Source: Halopelagius inordinatus (lineage in GTDB: Archaea; Halobacteriota; Halobacteria; Halobacteriales; Haloferacaceae). Taken from it: 64,000 nt of DNA. Each line of letters begins with the position of its first letter. The stretch's first letter is position 1. Location of the stretch: positions 434,001 to 498,000 of the forward strand of contig NZ_FOOQ01000001.1 of the NCBI RefSeq assembly GCF_900113245.1, read 5' to 3'. Both the position numbers and the translations under genes were made by a program. The notes under the pieces were generated by a model. That model ran no database searches and had not been told where the DNA came from. It saw only the letters and a program-made list of their open reading frames with translations. Positions 35,450 to 45,028 of this stretch are shown here, piece by piece.

Positions 35450-37890
35450 GTGACGACCGCTCTCGGGGCGTCGTCGCCCGCGCTCTCGGTTCGGTCGAAC
35501 GCCTCCTCCCGAACGTGATTCGGAGACGGTACGCCGCGAAGTTCGGGCTCGTGCTCTTGATTATCGTGGTGCTCATCGCCGCGGCGGGGGCGTTCATCCA
35601 CCTCGACACGAAGTCGCTCGTCGAACGGCAGACCGAATCGCAGATTCGCGGCGTCGCGGACACCGAAGCCCGCGCCGTCGGCGAGTGGGTCTCGAAGAAG
35701 CGCTCTACGGCCTCTCTTCTCGCGGGGTCGCTCTCCGAACGCGCCGCGAACGCCTCGACCGCGGAGAGAGAGCGCTGGCTCGAACAGAAACTCATCGAGA
35801 TGCCGAGCGACGTGCGGGCGATTCACTACGTGGACGCCACCACCGGAACTGTCGCCGCCAGCACGACGGACAGTCTCGGCGGAACCGGACTCTCCGGACA
35901 CGACGCCCCGTGGGCGTCCGACGCCGGGTCGTATCTCGGAGCCTCCGGCACCACGGTGTCGAGTCCGTACTCGCTCGACGACGAACCGGTCGTCGCCTTC
36001 GTCGCTCCCGTGGCGGGGCAAGACGGGTTCGTCGTCCTGACCACGTCGCTTCGGGAGCGTTCCCACGGGTTCAAATCGTCTATCGCTACGGGCGACACCA
36101 AAGTCGTCGACGGCGAGGGCACCATCCTGATGGACGGCCGCAACCGGAACCTGCTCGATACGTACGCACCCATCGACGACGGCGAAGTGACCGCAATCGA
36201 GGCGGGTCTGGCGGGCGACAGCGGCTACCGTCTCGTCGGCGCGCGCACCGGGATGGAGTCCGGAGAGTACGCTATGGCGTACTCTCCTGTCGTCGGCACC
36301 GACTGGGTGCTGACCTACCACGTCCCGAAACAGCGCGCGTTCGCGCTCCAGTCGCAGGTGACGAACAACCTCGCTCTCCTCGTCGTGTTAGCGCTCGCCG
36401 CGCTTCTCCTCGTGGGGGCGACGCTCGGACGGGGAACCGCGAAGTCGCTCTCGACTATCGCAACCAGCGCGGACGCGATTGCGGACGGTGACCTGGACGT
36501 GGACGTCCCCGAGTCACACCGCATCGACGAGATGGGGCGTCTCTACGCCTCGTTCGACTCGATGAGCGACTACCTGAACACCGTCGCCGGACAGACCGAA
36601 GCGCTCGCCGAGAAGAACTTCGACGACCCCGTCTTAGACGAGGAGGTTCCGGGCACGTTCGGCGACTCGCTGGCCCGCACTCAGAGCGAACTCGAAGGCC
36701 TCATCACGGAACTCGAACGGAAGGCTGCGGAGTTCGGCGACGTGATGGCGGCGGCGTCCGACGGCGACCTGACCCGTCGGATGTCCGTCGACGGGAACAA
36801 CGAGTCGATGAACGGCGTCGCGCGCTCGTTCAACGAGATGATGATCGAACTCGAAGGCACCATCGCGGAGGTGTCCGAGTTCGCGGAGACGGTCGCCGCC
36901 GCGAGCCAACAGGTGACCGCAAGCGCCCAAGAGATAGAGCGCGCCAGCCAAGAGGTGAGCGAATCGACGCAGATGATGGCCGAGGGCGCTCACGAGCAAC
37001 AACAGCATCTCGAACAGACCGCCACGGAGACGAGCAACCTCTCTGCGACTATCGAGGAAGTCGCGTCGTCGGCGTCGGAACTGTCCGACACGGCGGACAA
37101 CACCGAGGAGGCCAGCGACGAGGGCCGCAAAGCGGCCGAGACGGCTCTCGACACGATGTCCGACATCGAGCGACAGACCGTCGAGACGGTCGAACACATA
37201 GAGGACCTCGAAGCGGACATGAGCCGCATCGGCGACATCGTCGAACTCATCACGAAGATCGCAGAGCAGACGAACATCCTCGCGTTGAACGCGAGCATCG
37301 AAGCCGCGCGGGCGGGCGAGGCGGGCGAGGGCTTCTCGGTCGTCGCGGACGAGGTCAAAGACCTCGCCGAGGAGACCAAAGAGTCCGCCCAAGAGATAGA
37401 AGAGACCATAGACACGGTCCAAGAGAAATCCTCCGAGGCCTTAGAGGAGGTCCACGGCGCGCGAGAGGCCGTAGACGAGGGCGTCGAGGCGGTCGAACAC
37501 GCCCACTCGTCTCTGGGCCACATCGTGACGAACGTCGAAGAGACGACGGAGGGCGTCGCGGAGATAAGCCGCACGACCGACGAACAGGCGGCCTCCACCG
37601 AGGAAGTCGCCTCGATGATGGACCGCGTGACCGACCTCAGCGACGAGGCGGCCGACCGCGCCGAGAACGTCGCCGCCGCCGCCCAACAGCAGTCGGCGTC
37701 GCTCTCGGAGGTGTCCGACGGGACGGAGCAACTCGCCTCCCAATCGGAGGACCTCATGTCTCTCGTCTCGCAGTTCACCGTGAGTCGCGAGGCGGCGACG
37801 AGCACGGAGTTAGGCGAGGGGTCGGCCGACCTCACCTCCGACTCCGCGGACGCGACCCGGACGCCGACCGTAACCGACGGCGGGGAGTAA
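35446..37890 (+). CDS. methyl-accepting chemotaxis transducer (BasT-like)
   Basis: The 814-residue transducer has TM1 near 32-52, an external Cache-type sensor region (about 55-305) and TM2 near 308-328. A HAMP domain (about 329-380) and a second HAMP-like segment follow. The MCP helical hairpin has its tip [19 protein letters not shown] near 606-626. The external part could bind the partner lipoprotein, its ligand, or both. Methylation-helix Glu/Gln pairs are frequent on both sides of the tip. The ATGA overlap with the binding protein implies fixed co-expression. Confidence 0.93.
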   Translation: MSDDRSRGVVARALGSVERLLPNVIRRRYAAKFGLVLLIIVVLIAAAGAFIHLDTKSLVERQTESQIRGVADTEARAVGEWVSKKRSTASLLAGSLSERAANASTAERERWLEQKLIEMPSDVRAIHYVDATTGTVAASTTDSLGGTGLSGHDAPWASDAGSYLGASGTTVSSPYSLDDEPVVAFVAPVAGQDGFVVLTTSLRERSHGFKSSIATGDTKVVDGEGTILMDGRNRNLLDTYAPIDDGEVTAIEAGLAGDSGYRLVGARTGMESGEYAMAYSPVVGTDWVLTYHVPKQRAFALQSQVTNNLALLVVLALAALLLVGATLGRGTAKSLSTIATSADAIADGDLDVDVPESHRIDEMGRLYASFDSMSDYLNTVAGQTEALAEKNFDDPVLDEEVPGTFGDSLARTQSELEGLITELERKAAEFGDVMAAASDGDLTRRMSVDGNNESMNGVARSFNEMMIELEGTIAEVSEFAETVAAASQQVTASAQEIERASQEVSESTQMMAEGAHEQQQHLEQTATETSNLSATIEEVASSASELSDTADNTEEASDEGRKAAETALDTMSDIERQTVETVEHIEDLEADMSRIGDIVELITKIAEQTNILALNASIEAARAGEAGEGFSVVADEVKDLAEETKESAQEIEETIDTVQEKSSEALEEVHGAREAVDEGVEAVEHAHSSLGHIVTNVEETTEGVAEISRTTDEQAASTEEVASMMDRVTDLSDEAADRAENVAAAAQQQSASLSEVSDGTEQLASQSEDLMSLVSQFTVSREAATSTELGEGSADLTSDSADATRTPTVTDGGE

Positions 37891-37970
37891 CCCGACCGCC
37901 CGACTCCGACGGAGCGACCGTCGGTCGGTCTCTCTCGCCGTTCTCTCCTCTTCTCTCGTCTCCCGTCCCG

Positions 37971-38897
37971 TCAGTCGGCGTCCTCCACGCGCCCGGTGTG
38001 ACGCTCGAACAGCCACTCTCTGGGGGCGAGGCGGCGGCGTTCCTCGGCGGTGGGGAACCGGTGTTCCGTCTGGCCGAAGTTGAGCAGGGTGACCAACACC
38101 ACCCCGCCGAGCGTGTTCCCCACGAGCACCGGGAGGGGGAACTCGACGAGTGCCGCGAGCAGTCTCGCTTCCCCCGCGAAAAACAGGTAGACCGTATCGG
38201 TGAAACTGACCACGATGTGGTTCAGCCCCGTCGCGGGGATGGTGAAGATGACGATGTAGACGAGAACGACGCGCGAGATGGAGTCGCGGACCGCGTGTTC
38301 GAGCCACACCATCCCGGCGACCAACCATCCCGCGAACACCCCCTTGATTACGAGGTCCCACCACGCCGTCTCGATGCCTTTGACGCCGATTCCGACCGCC
38401 GCGGTGGCGGCGGCCGGCGAGAACACGCCCGTGTTGGCCAACACGAACGCGCCGACGGCCCCGCCGGTGAGGTTCCCCGCGAGGACCGCGCCCCAGACGC
38501 GGAGAACGGACGGGATGCTCGTGACGCGGGTCAGAGCCAGCGTGACGGGCGTGAGCGTGTTCTCCGTGTAGAGTTGATACCGCCCGATGACGATGTAGAC
38601 GAACCCGACCGGGTAGAGAAGCGCCGCGAGAAATCCGGGGAGACCCTCCGTTGCTGCCGTCATCGACGCGTAGAAGAAGAACGTCAGCGTGATGGCGAAC
38701 CCCGCGGCGAGACCGCTGAGGTAGAGTCTCGACGTCGACGCGCCGACTTCCTCGTCGGCGGTGGCGACCACGCGTTGGAATATCTCGTCGGTCGAGAACC
38801 GGTCTCTGACGGCCCCGCCCGCCGCGGGGGCACCGCTTCGTGCCCGGTCGAACGTATCTCTGTCGCCGTCGTCGCGTCGCGGGTCTCCCGAACTCAT
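37971..38897 (-). CDS. formate/nitrite transporter (FNT) family channel
   Basis: In this 308-residue protein a hydrophilic N-terminus of about 55 residues precedes six predicted helices. FNT features include [20 protein letters not shown], the re-entrant region [27 protein letters not shown] and GLNHIVVSF with the central His. It is closest to YfdC-type FNT proteins by general pattern. It may move formate, nitrite or another small monovalent anion; the substrate is not determinable. It is divergent from the soluble transducer at 39105. Confidence 0.85.
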   Translation of the reverse strand: MSSGDPRRDDGDRDTFDRARSGAPAAGGAVRDRFSTDEIFQRVVATADEEVGASTSRLYLSGLAAGFAITLTFFFYASMTAATEGLPGFLAALLYPVGFVYIVIGRYQLYTENTLTPVTLALTRVTSIPSVLRVWGAVLAGNLTGGAVGAFVLANTGVFSPAAATAAVGIGVKGIETAWWDLVIKGVFAGWLVAGMVWLEHAVRDSISRVVLVYIVIFTIPATGLNHIVVSFTDTVYLFFAGEARLLAALVEFPLPVLVGNTLGGVVLVTLLNFGQTEHRFPTAEERRRLAPREWLFERHTGRVEDAD

Positions 38898-39104
38898 CGT
38901 ATCTCCACCAGAGGTGCTCTGCGTGCATCAAAACTGGCCTGCCGACCCTCCGTGGCGGTTTCGGACGGACGAATCTCACAGCCGATACCGAGAGCGGAAC
39001 CGAAGCTTCGTTCGGCTCCAGCGCGTCCCCTTCGGAAGACGGAGTTATCAATTTCGAAAAACAGCGCGATAGAGTTATCCGGGGGTCTGTGTGAACTATT
39101 CACG

Positions 39105-40799
39105 ATGCCAGACTCGTTGCTCTCTCGACTCGCCGCGGCACTGCCGTTCGGCGGCGAGCGAACCCGGGCGGATGGTGGTGTGGCCACCGGTGACGCACGG
39201 ACCGTGACGGGAGTTGCGCGTTCGCTCCCGCCGGCACGACTGCTCGACGGCGTGGGTTCGCCGGTGTTCGTCCTCGACGCGGACGGCCGAGTCGTCGCGT
39301 GGAACTGTCCCATCGAGGAACTGACGGGCGTCGCCGCCGAAGAGGCTCTCGGCTCCGAACACGCCAGCGAGGCGTTCTACCCCGACGGCCGCAGAGCGCA
39401 GACGCTCGCCGACAAGGTACTCGAAGCGCCGCGCGACGCCGAGGCCCAGTTCGGCGTCGACCCGGTCGAGGGGACGGTCGCCTTCGAGGACTCGAGTACG
39501 ATGACCACCGCCGACGGCGTCGAACGCCACATCCGGTTCGTCGCCCATCCGATATTCGACGGCGACGAACTCGTCGCGGTGATGGAGACGGTTCACGACC
39601 GGACCGACACCGTCGCGCGCGACAACGCCTCTCTCGCTCTCGTCCACGAACTGCTCGAAACCATCGGCTCTCTCGCCGACGGTGACCTCTCGGCGCGCGT
39701 CGACTACGAGGACGAACGCGGCGTCCTCGACGACGACGTTCTCGCAATCGTCCCCGAGTTCAACTCGATGGCGTCGCGGTTCGAACGACTCGCAGACGAG
39801 GTAGACGAGAAGGCCGCACGCCTCGGCGAGGCGATAGAACGCGCCGCAAACGCCGCGACGCGCATCGAGTCGCAGGTGAACGAACAGAGTACGCTCCTCG
39901 ACAAGGGAGCAGACGAGATGCAGGACCTCTCTGCGAGCATGGAAGAGATTGCGGCCACGTCCGACGAAGTCGCCACCGCGGCCGAACAGGCTCGGACCGC
40001 CGCAGAACACGGCCGCGAGGCGGGCGAGTCCGTCCGGACGGCGACGGACAACGTCATCTCCATCTCCGACGACCTACTGGAGAGCGTCACCGAACTCCAA
40101 GAGCGGATGGGCGCGATAGAGGAAGTCGTCGAGGTCATCGCGGAAGTCGCAGACCGGACGAACCTGCTCGCTCTCAACGCCAACATCGAGGCCGCGCGCG
40201 CGGGCGAGGCCGGCGAGGGGTTCTCCGTCGTCGCGGACGAGGTAAAACAACTCGCGAACCAGACGCACACGCACACAGAGGAGATAGCAGAGAGCATAGA
40301 AGAGATACAGGAACAGGCCGACGTGACCGTGGACGCCTCCGAGCAGTCTCACGAACAGGTGCAGGTCGCCTCCGGCGAGATAGAGGACGTACTCGGGTCG
40401 CTCGAAGAGATAGCCGACGCGGCCGACGCCGCCGCGAACGGCGTCGCCGAAGTCGCGCGCGCGACGGACAGCCAAGCCTCGAACATCGAGGGCGTCACGA
40501 CGACCATCCAGTCGGCGCAGACGCACGCCAACGACACCGAAGAGGCGTCCGCCGAAATCACGGGCGCGACGGCCGACCAGACGATGGCCCTCGACGAACT
40601 GACCGAACGGGTCGCTCGCCTCTACGGCAACGGCGAGGCGGAGTCGGCGGAGTTCGACGTCGACGTCGACTTAGACGGTCCGGACGCCGCCGACGCCGAC
40701 GGGTCGGCGGTCGAAACCCGCTCGGACGGGGGCCACGCGCCGGAAGACGGGGACGCGTCCCAGCCGAAATCCGACGGCGGGTTCGACTTCGACGCGTAG
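39105..40799 (+). CDS. soluble PAS-containing chemotaxis transducer
   Basis: The 564-residue protein has no membrane segments. A PAS domain (about 50-165: [25 protein letters not shown]...) leads into a HAMP-like stretch and the MCP signalling hairpin, with its tip [19 protein letters not shown] near 350-370. It is a cytoplasmic sensor of redox, energy state or an internal ligand, signalling to CheA. An acidic unstructured tail rich in Asp/Gly/Ser ends the protein. A much longer in-frame reading upstream is rejected because it runs antisense to the FNT gene. Confidence 0.92.
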   Translation: MPDSLLSRLAAALPFGGERTRADGGVATGDARTVTGVARSLPPARLLDGVGSPVFVLDADGRVVAWNCPIEELTGVAAEEALGSEHASEAFYPDGRRAQTLADKVLEAPRDAEAQFGVDPVEGTVAFEDSSTMTTADGVERHIRFVAHPIFDGDELVAVMETVHDRTDTVARDNASLALVHELLETIGSLADGDLSARVDYEDERGVLDDDVLAIVPEFNSMASRFERLADEVDEKAARLGEAIERAANAATRIESQVNEQSTLLDKGADEMQDLSASMEEIAATSDEVATAAEQARTAAEHGREAGESVRTATDNVISISDDLLESVTELQERMGAIEEVVEVIAEVADRTNLLALNANIEAARAGEAGEGFSVVADEVKQLANQTHTHTEEIAESIEEIQEQADVTVDASEQSHEQVQVASGEIEDVLGSLEEIADAADAAANGVAEVARATDSQASNIEGVTTTIQSAQTHANDTEEASAEITGATADQTMALDELTERVARLYGNGEAESAEFDVDVDLDGPDAADADGSAVETRSDGGHAPEDGDASQPKSDGGFDFDA

Positions 40800-40826
40800 A
40801 CGGTTTCGACCGCCGGTTCGCTTTTC

Positions 40827-41648
40827 TCACTCCGACGCGGCGGGACCCACCGTACAGCCGTCCGCGTACTCCACCTCTTCGACGGACTCTATCGGGTCGT
40901 CACCGCAGACGGGGCAGTCCGGGTTCTTTCGGTACGGAACCGTCTCGAACGTCGTGTCCATCGCGTCGTAAAAGAGGAGACGCCCGACGAGGGGTTCGCC
41001 CACGCCGAGGACGAGTTTGACGGCCTCCGTCGCTTGGAGACAGCCGACGGTTCCGGGGAGGACGCCGAGGACGCCCGTCGTCGCGCAGTCGGGAACTGTT
41101 CCCGGTTCGGGCGCTTCGGGGAACAGACACCGGTAACACGGGCCGTCGGAGGCGAGCGTCGTCACCTGCCCCTCGAACTTGTATATCGCCCCGTGGGCGA
41201 TGGGAATCTCTCTGAGACGACAGAAGTCGTTGAGGAGATAGCGCGTCGGGAAGTTGTCGGAGGCGTCCACCACCACGTCGTAGCCCGAGACGACGTCTTC
41301 GACGTTCGATTTGTCGAGTCGCGTCTCGTACGTCTCGACGGTCACGTCGGGGTTGAGTCTCGCGACGAAGTCGGCGGCGCTCTCGACTTTCGGCCTGCCC
41401 ACGTCGCCGTCGCCGTGGATGACCTGTCGCTGGAGGTTGCTCCGTTCGACCACGTCGTCGTCCACGACGCCGAGGGTGCCGACGCCCGCGCCTGCGAGAT
41501 ACTCGACGGCGGGCGACCCGAGTCCGCCCGCCCCGACGACGAGGACGCGCGCGTCGAGAAGTCGCTTTTGACCCTCCGGGCCGACTTCGTCCATGATGAT
41601 GTGCCGGGAGTATCTGTCCAACTGAGTCGAGTCCAAAGAGAGGGGCAT
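40827..41648 (-). CDS. ubaA: E1-like SAMP-activating enzyme UbaA
   Basis: The 273-residue MoeB/ThiF/E1 superfamily adenylyltransferase activates the C-terminal glycine of SAMPs. These ubiquitin-like proteins serve both protein conjugation and sulfur transfer for tRNA thiolation and molybdopterin. Visible are the ATP loop GAGGLGSPAVEYLAGAGVG, NLQRQ, the catalytic Cys in DCATTGVLGVLPG, and zinc knuckles CYRC and CPVC. There is no rhodanese domain, as in other haloarchaeal UbaA. NcsA, its tRNA-thiolation partner, is encoded at 55409. Confidence 0.92.
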   Translation of the reverse strand: MPLSLDSTQLDRYSRHIIMDEVGPEGQKRLLDARVLVVGAGGLGSPAVEYLAGAGVGTLGVVDDDVVERSNLQRQVIHGDGDVGRPKVESAADFVARLNPDVTVETYETRLDKSNVEDVVSGYDVVVDASDNFPTRYLLNDFCRLREIPIAHGAIYKFEGQVTTLASDGPCYRCLFPEAPEPGTVPDCATTGVLGVLPGTVGCLQATEAVKLVLGVGEPLVGRLLFYDAMDTTFETVPYRKNPDCPVCGDDPIESVEEVEYADGCTVGPAASE

Positions 41649-41814
41649 ACCCCTACGTCGGAAGCGGACCCGGATAACTCCTGCCCGCCGCAGTCGGGGC
41701 GGCCGCCGTCGTCTGCGAAACCGTTTCTGCGACCGATGTAGGCCCGATACCCTCCGCTCGTCGTGTTTCGACGGCCGTCGCCGCGTTTATCCACCCGCCG
41801 GACATGGTGCCCCC

Positions 41815-42645
41815 ATGACGATTCACGCCCCCACGGACGAGTCCGCCGGGCCCGGCGGCACGGACGCCGAACGGTGGTCGTATCTGCGACGCGCGGGCGC
41901 ACTTTTCGGGTTGGGTCTCGTCGGCGTCGCGTCGCTCGGCGCGACTGTCGCGCTGACGGGTGCTCTCCCTGCCGTCCCCGGATTTTCGACGCTCGCGGTG
42001 CTTTTGCTCTCGCTCCTGACGCCGACTGCGCTCCTCCTCGTCGGCGTTCTCGTGGGCACGCGGGCGGCCCCTCGGGTCGGGATTCGCTCGCTCGTCGTCG
42101 AACGAGTCGCCGACGGAACGCCGGTGCTCCCGGAACTCGGCGACGTCGCCGCCCGTGCCATCGGCGCGGGCGCGGCCGTCGGCCTCCTCCTCGCGTCGTT
42201 GGACGTCGTCTTCGCTCCCCTCGGCGCGACGCCCGCGGTGGCGCAGGGGCGTCCGACCCTCCTCGAAGTTCTCGCGTCGATTCCGGTCCGGTTTCTCTAC
42301 GGCGGTATCACGGAGGAACTCATCCTCCGGTGGGGCGTGTTGTCCGCCGTCGCGTGGGTGGGGTGGCGCGCCACCGGCGGCGTTCGCAGGCCCGGACCGA
42401 CGGTGATGTGGCCCGCAATCGGCATCACCGCCCTGCTCTTCGGCCTCGGGCATCTGCCCGCGATTTCGGGCGTCGGGTCGCTGACGATGTCCGCCGTCGC
42501 CCGGACGGTACTCTTGAACGCGCTGGGCGGCGTCGTCTACGGCTGGTTCGCGTGGCGATATCACCTCGAAGCCGCCATGCTCGCGCACGTCGGCACCCAC
42601 ATCGTCTTCGTCACGCTGTCGATACTTGTCGTCGCTCTCTCGTGA
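41815..42645 (+). CDS. CPBP-family intramembrane metalloprotease
   Basis: The 276-residue membrane protein has about eight helices. The C-terminal CPBP/Abi domain has the EExxxR motif in GGITEELILRWG, then His motifs LGHLPAIS and HVGTHIVF that with the Glu pair form the metal site. Homologues include CAAX prenyl proteases and bacteriocin-immunity proteins. The target here is unknown. It is divergent from ubaA. Confidence 0.88.
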   Translation: MTIHAPTDESAGPGGTDAERWSYLRRAGALFGLGLVGVASLGATVALTGALPAVPGFSTLAVLLLSLLTPTALLLVGVLVGTRAAPRVGIRSLVVERVADGTPVLPELGDVAARAIGAGAAVGLLLASLDVVFAPLGATPAVAQGRPTLLEVLASIPVRFLYGGITEELILRWGVLSAVAWVGWRATGGVRRPGPTVMWPAIGITALLFGLGHLPAISGVGSLTMSAVARTVLLNALGGVVYGWFAWRYHLEAAMLAHVGTHIVFVTLSILVVALS

Positions 42646-42723
42646 GGACGGGACGCCGAGTCGGCGGACCGGTCGCTGTTCGTTCTGTCTCGAAAGAAAA
42701 TCGGTTCGTGCGCGACGCGGGCG

Positions 42724-43314
42724 TTACTTGCCGCGGCGGCGGTTGCTGGCGACGCTCGGACGCGTGTGTTCCGAACCTTTCCCGCGCTTGCGGAGGCCGC
42801 GGTTCGACTTGCCCGAGTTGGTCAGACCGCGGAACGCGCGGCCCTTGTGGTCGTCGCTGCAGATCCAGTTGAGTTCGTCGTCGCTCTGGATGGCGGGGTG
42901 CTCGGGGTCCACGAGAATCACTTCGTGCCACTTCTGCGAGCCGTCTTCCCCGACCCAGTACGACGCGAGGACGCGCAGGTTCGGATACTTTCGGGAGGCG
43001 CGTTCCTCTGCGATGCGCTGGATGCTCTTGCGGCGACCGATGCGGTTGACGCCCTGACGCTTCGACCGGCGACCGGCCTTGTGGCGCTGTTTGCGGGCGT
43101 TACCCTTTCGGACGGAGACGCGAGCCACGACGATGCCCTGCTTTGCTTTGTACCCGAGTTCGCGGGCCTTGTCGAGGCGCGTCGGACGTTCGACGCGTTC
43201 TATCGCGCCCTGGTCTCGCCACTCTTGCTTTCGCTGCCACTGCAACTCGGCGAGTTTGCCGTCGCCGGGCTGCTTCCAGGCCTCCTTGATGTGAGAGTAG
43301 AAGCTTCGTGCCAT
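42724..43314 (-). CDS. rpl15e: 50S ribosomal protein L15e
   Basis: The 196-residue basic protein starts MARSFYSHIKEAWKQPG and contains VSVRKGNARKQRHKAGRRSK and LASYWVGEDGSQKWHEVIL, classic L15e segments binding 23S rRNA. The basic C-terminus (RGLRKRGKG...SNRRRGK) is typical. It is monocistronic. A TTAAAGG element (about 43435-43442) upstream may be the TATA box. Confidence 0.97.
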   Translation of the reverse strand: MARSFYSHIKEAWKQPGDGKLAELQWQRKQEWRDQGAIERVERPTRLDKARELGYKAKQGIVVARVSVRKGNARKQRHKAGRRSKRQGVNRIGRRKSIQRIAEERASRKYPNLRVLASYWVGEDGSQKWHEVILVDPEHPAIQSDDELNWICSDDHKGRAFRGLTNSGKSNRGLRKRGKGSEHTRPSVASNRRRGK

Positions 43315-43574
43315 ATGTTTCACCACGGGCGCTTGCGATTCGGAGGACGCTCCCTCCACATGTCGTCCCGTTTCCACGGGTGCCCGCTGGCGTGCCCGTC
43401 TGACCAGCGAGTTACAGACTCTTCCCTCGGTTCGCCTTTAACCACTTCGAATCCCCGGGTCCGTGCGTGTCAACGTCTCGCGAAAGACCCGACGAGAGAG
43501 CAGTCGCTCCGAACCGTCCGGAATCGGTCGTCCCGGTCGGTCGCGTACGCGCGAAGAAAGTATTGCATCGCGGT
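43315..43574. other. intergenic region upstream of rpl15e
   Basis: About 260 bp hold the presumed rpl15e promoter and no supported gene. Confidence 0.4.
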
Positions 43575-43715
43575 TCAGCCTTCCATCCCGCTGAACGAGA
43601 GTCCGCCCTCAATGTAGCGCTGGGCGAACAGATAGACGAGCATGATGGGTGCGGCGAACGTGAGCGCGAACGCCGAGAACGTCACCTGTGGCGTGTCGAG
43701 TACGACGGCGATGTC
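43575..43715 (-). pseudogene. C-terminal remnant of a MalG-type ABC sugar permease
   Basis: The minus-strand frame ends with VTFSAFALTFAAPIMLVYLF and QRYIEGGLSFSGMEG then stop, the typical last ~45 residues of carbohydrate ABC permeases. Upstream of about 43715 the frame no longer looks like a permease, and the opposite strand enters the region before the HTH_10 gene. No binding protein, ATPase or other permease remains nearby. This looks like the scar of a deleted transporter operon. Confidence 0.7.
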
Positions 43716-43864
43716 CGTCACCGGAACGCTCGTTCGTCGAGGATTTCGAGGCCGACAGCGTCGAACTGTCGCTTCTCTGGGCCCCACCCGTCGGTCGCCC
43801 CCGTCTCGGCGGGCGTCGATTCGTTTCCGTAGTCACTTGTACGTCGCAGTCGTTTCGTCTCGCC

Positions 43865-44548
43865 GTGAGCGGAATCCACGTCCGACTCGGAGTCGACGGT
43901 GTGAAGGGCTGTCCCGTCGCTGCGATGAGCGGGGATTTCGAGGTAGAGTCCGTCGTCACCGACCGACAGGCCGCCTCAGGCGGGGGTGCCGTCGTCGGCG
44001 AGGTGACGGTGAAACGCCCGCCCGAGGAGTTGTCGATTCCCGACGCGGCGGACGTCGTCTTCTCCGACGGGTCGCGGTCCGTACTCCGGTTCGAGGCGGA
44101 GGGCGAACACTGCCCGTGCGGGCGCGTCCCGGACCACGGATGTCCGGTCCGCGATATCGACGTCGTCGGCGGACGTGCGGCGGACCGCGAGACTGCGTCC
44201 GGCGACGCGGGCGGCGGAACGGTCGTCGTCTCGTTTCTCGTCTCCGAGATGGAGACGGTACGGCGAATCATCTCGGACCTGCAAGCGCGGTGCGACTCGG
44301 TTCGCATCCACCGCCTGATGCGATCCGACCCCGACGACTCGGGGTCGCTGCTGCTCGTGGACCGGTCGGCGTTCACCGACCGGCAGTACGAAGTTCTCCG
44401 AACCGCCCACGAGATGGGCTACTTCGAGCGACCGAAAGCCGCAAACTCCGCCGACGTCGCGTCCGCACTCGGTATCACCGCCTCCACATTTACCGAACAT
44501 CTCGCGGCCACGCAGTCGAAACTACTGGACCAGATTCTCTCCGTGTGA
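43865..44548 (+). CDS. HTH_10 (Bat/DmsR-type) transcription regulator
   Basis: The 227-residue protein (GTG 43865; ATG 43925 is an alternative) ends in the bacterio-opsin-activator HTH: FTDRQYEVLRTAHEMGYFERPK...ADVASALGITASTFTEHL. The N-terminal half is a sensor-like region containing the cluster HCPCGRVPDHGCPV (three Cys, two His), possibly a metal- or redox-sensing site. An additional Cys-Pro occurs near the start (GCPVA). Similar regulators control dmso, nitrate or bop genes. Divergent or downstream targets could include the globin gene 74 bp downstream. Confidence 0.82.
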   Translation: MSGIHVRLGVDGVKGCPVAAMSGDFEVESVVTDRQAASGGGAVVGEVTVKRPPEELSIPDAADVVFSDGSRSVLRFEAEGEHCPCGRVPDHGCPVRDIDVVGGRAADRETASGDAGGGTVVVSFLVSEMETVRRIISDLQARCDSVRIHRLMRSDPDDSGSLLLVDRSAFTDRQYEVLRTAHEMGYFERPKAANSADVASALGITASTFTEHLAATQSKLLDQILSV

Positions 44549-44587
44549 CCGCCGGGTTAAATAACGCCCCGCATATCAGGACCGAGG

Positions 44588-44592
44588 TTATA
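44588..44592 (+). promoter_or_regulatory. TATA element of the globin gene
   Basis: CGAGGTTATACC places TTATA 31-35 nt before the ATG at 44623, giving a leader of only a few nucleotides. Confidence 0.5.
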
Positions 44593-44622
44593 CCGACTCT
44601 CGGCTAAACACGGTTGAACTCG

Positions 44623-44982
44623 ATGTCTGAATCCGTATATCATCAGATCGGAGGTAGAGAGGCAGTGGAAGCGGTCGTGAACGACTTTTACGACCGAGTA
44701 CTGTCCGACGACCGACTCGAAGTCTACTTCGAGGGGATGGACATGCAGGAACTCCGGGCGCACCAAGTGCAGTTCATCAGTGCCGTCGCGGGCGGACCCG
44801 TCGACTACTCCGGTGCCAACATGCGCGAGGCGCACGACCACCTCGGCGTCACCGAGGAACACTTCGCCGTCGTCGCCGACTACCTCGAACGCGCACTTCG
44901 GGAGAACGGCGTCGGAGACGACAACGTGGATGCCATCATGTCCGAAGTCGCCGCGCTGAAAGACCCCATCATCGGGGCGTAG
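44623..44982 (+). CDS. group I truncated haemoglobin
   Basis: The 119-residue globin starts at MSESVYHQIGG. It shows the GG motif (QIGGREAVEAVV), FYDRVLSDDRL, YFEG, and MREAHDHLGVTEEHF with the proximal haem His. Truncated haemoglobins detoxify NO to nitrate or bind oxygen; with the qNOR on the nearby island the cell has two NO-removing candidates. The preceding in-frame TTG at 44614 is less likely than this ATG, given the TATA spacing. Confidence 0.9.
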   Translation: MSESVYHQIGGREAVEAVVNDFYDRVLSDDRLEVYFEGMDMQELRAHQVQFISAVAGGPVDYSGANMREAHDHLGVTEEHFAVVADYLERALRENGVGDDNVDAIMSEVAALKDPIIGA

Positions 44983-45028
44983 AGTCTACGCTATCTCCCG
45001 TTTCGAGCCGCTACCGCCGTCCCGCCGG

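Noticed and set aside
37998-39104. long in-frame N-terminal extension of the soluble transducer
   Set aside because: The extension is antisense to the FNT gene and unlike MCP sequence; the ATG at 39105 fits the PAS-MCP protein.
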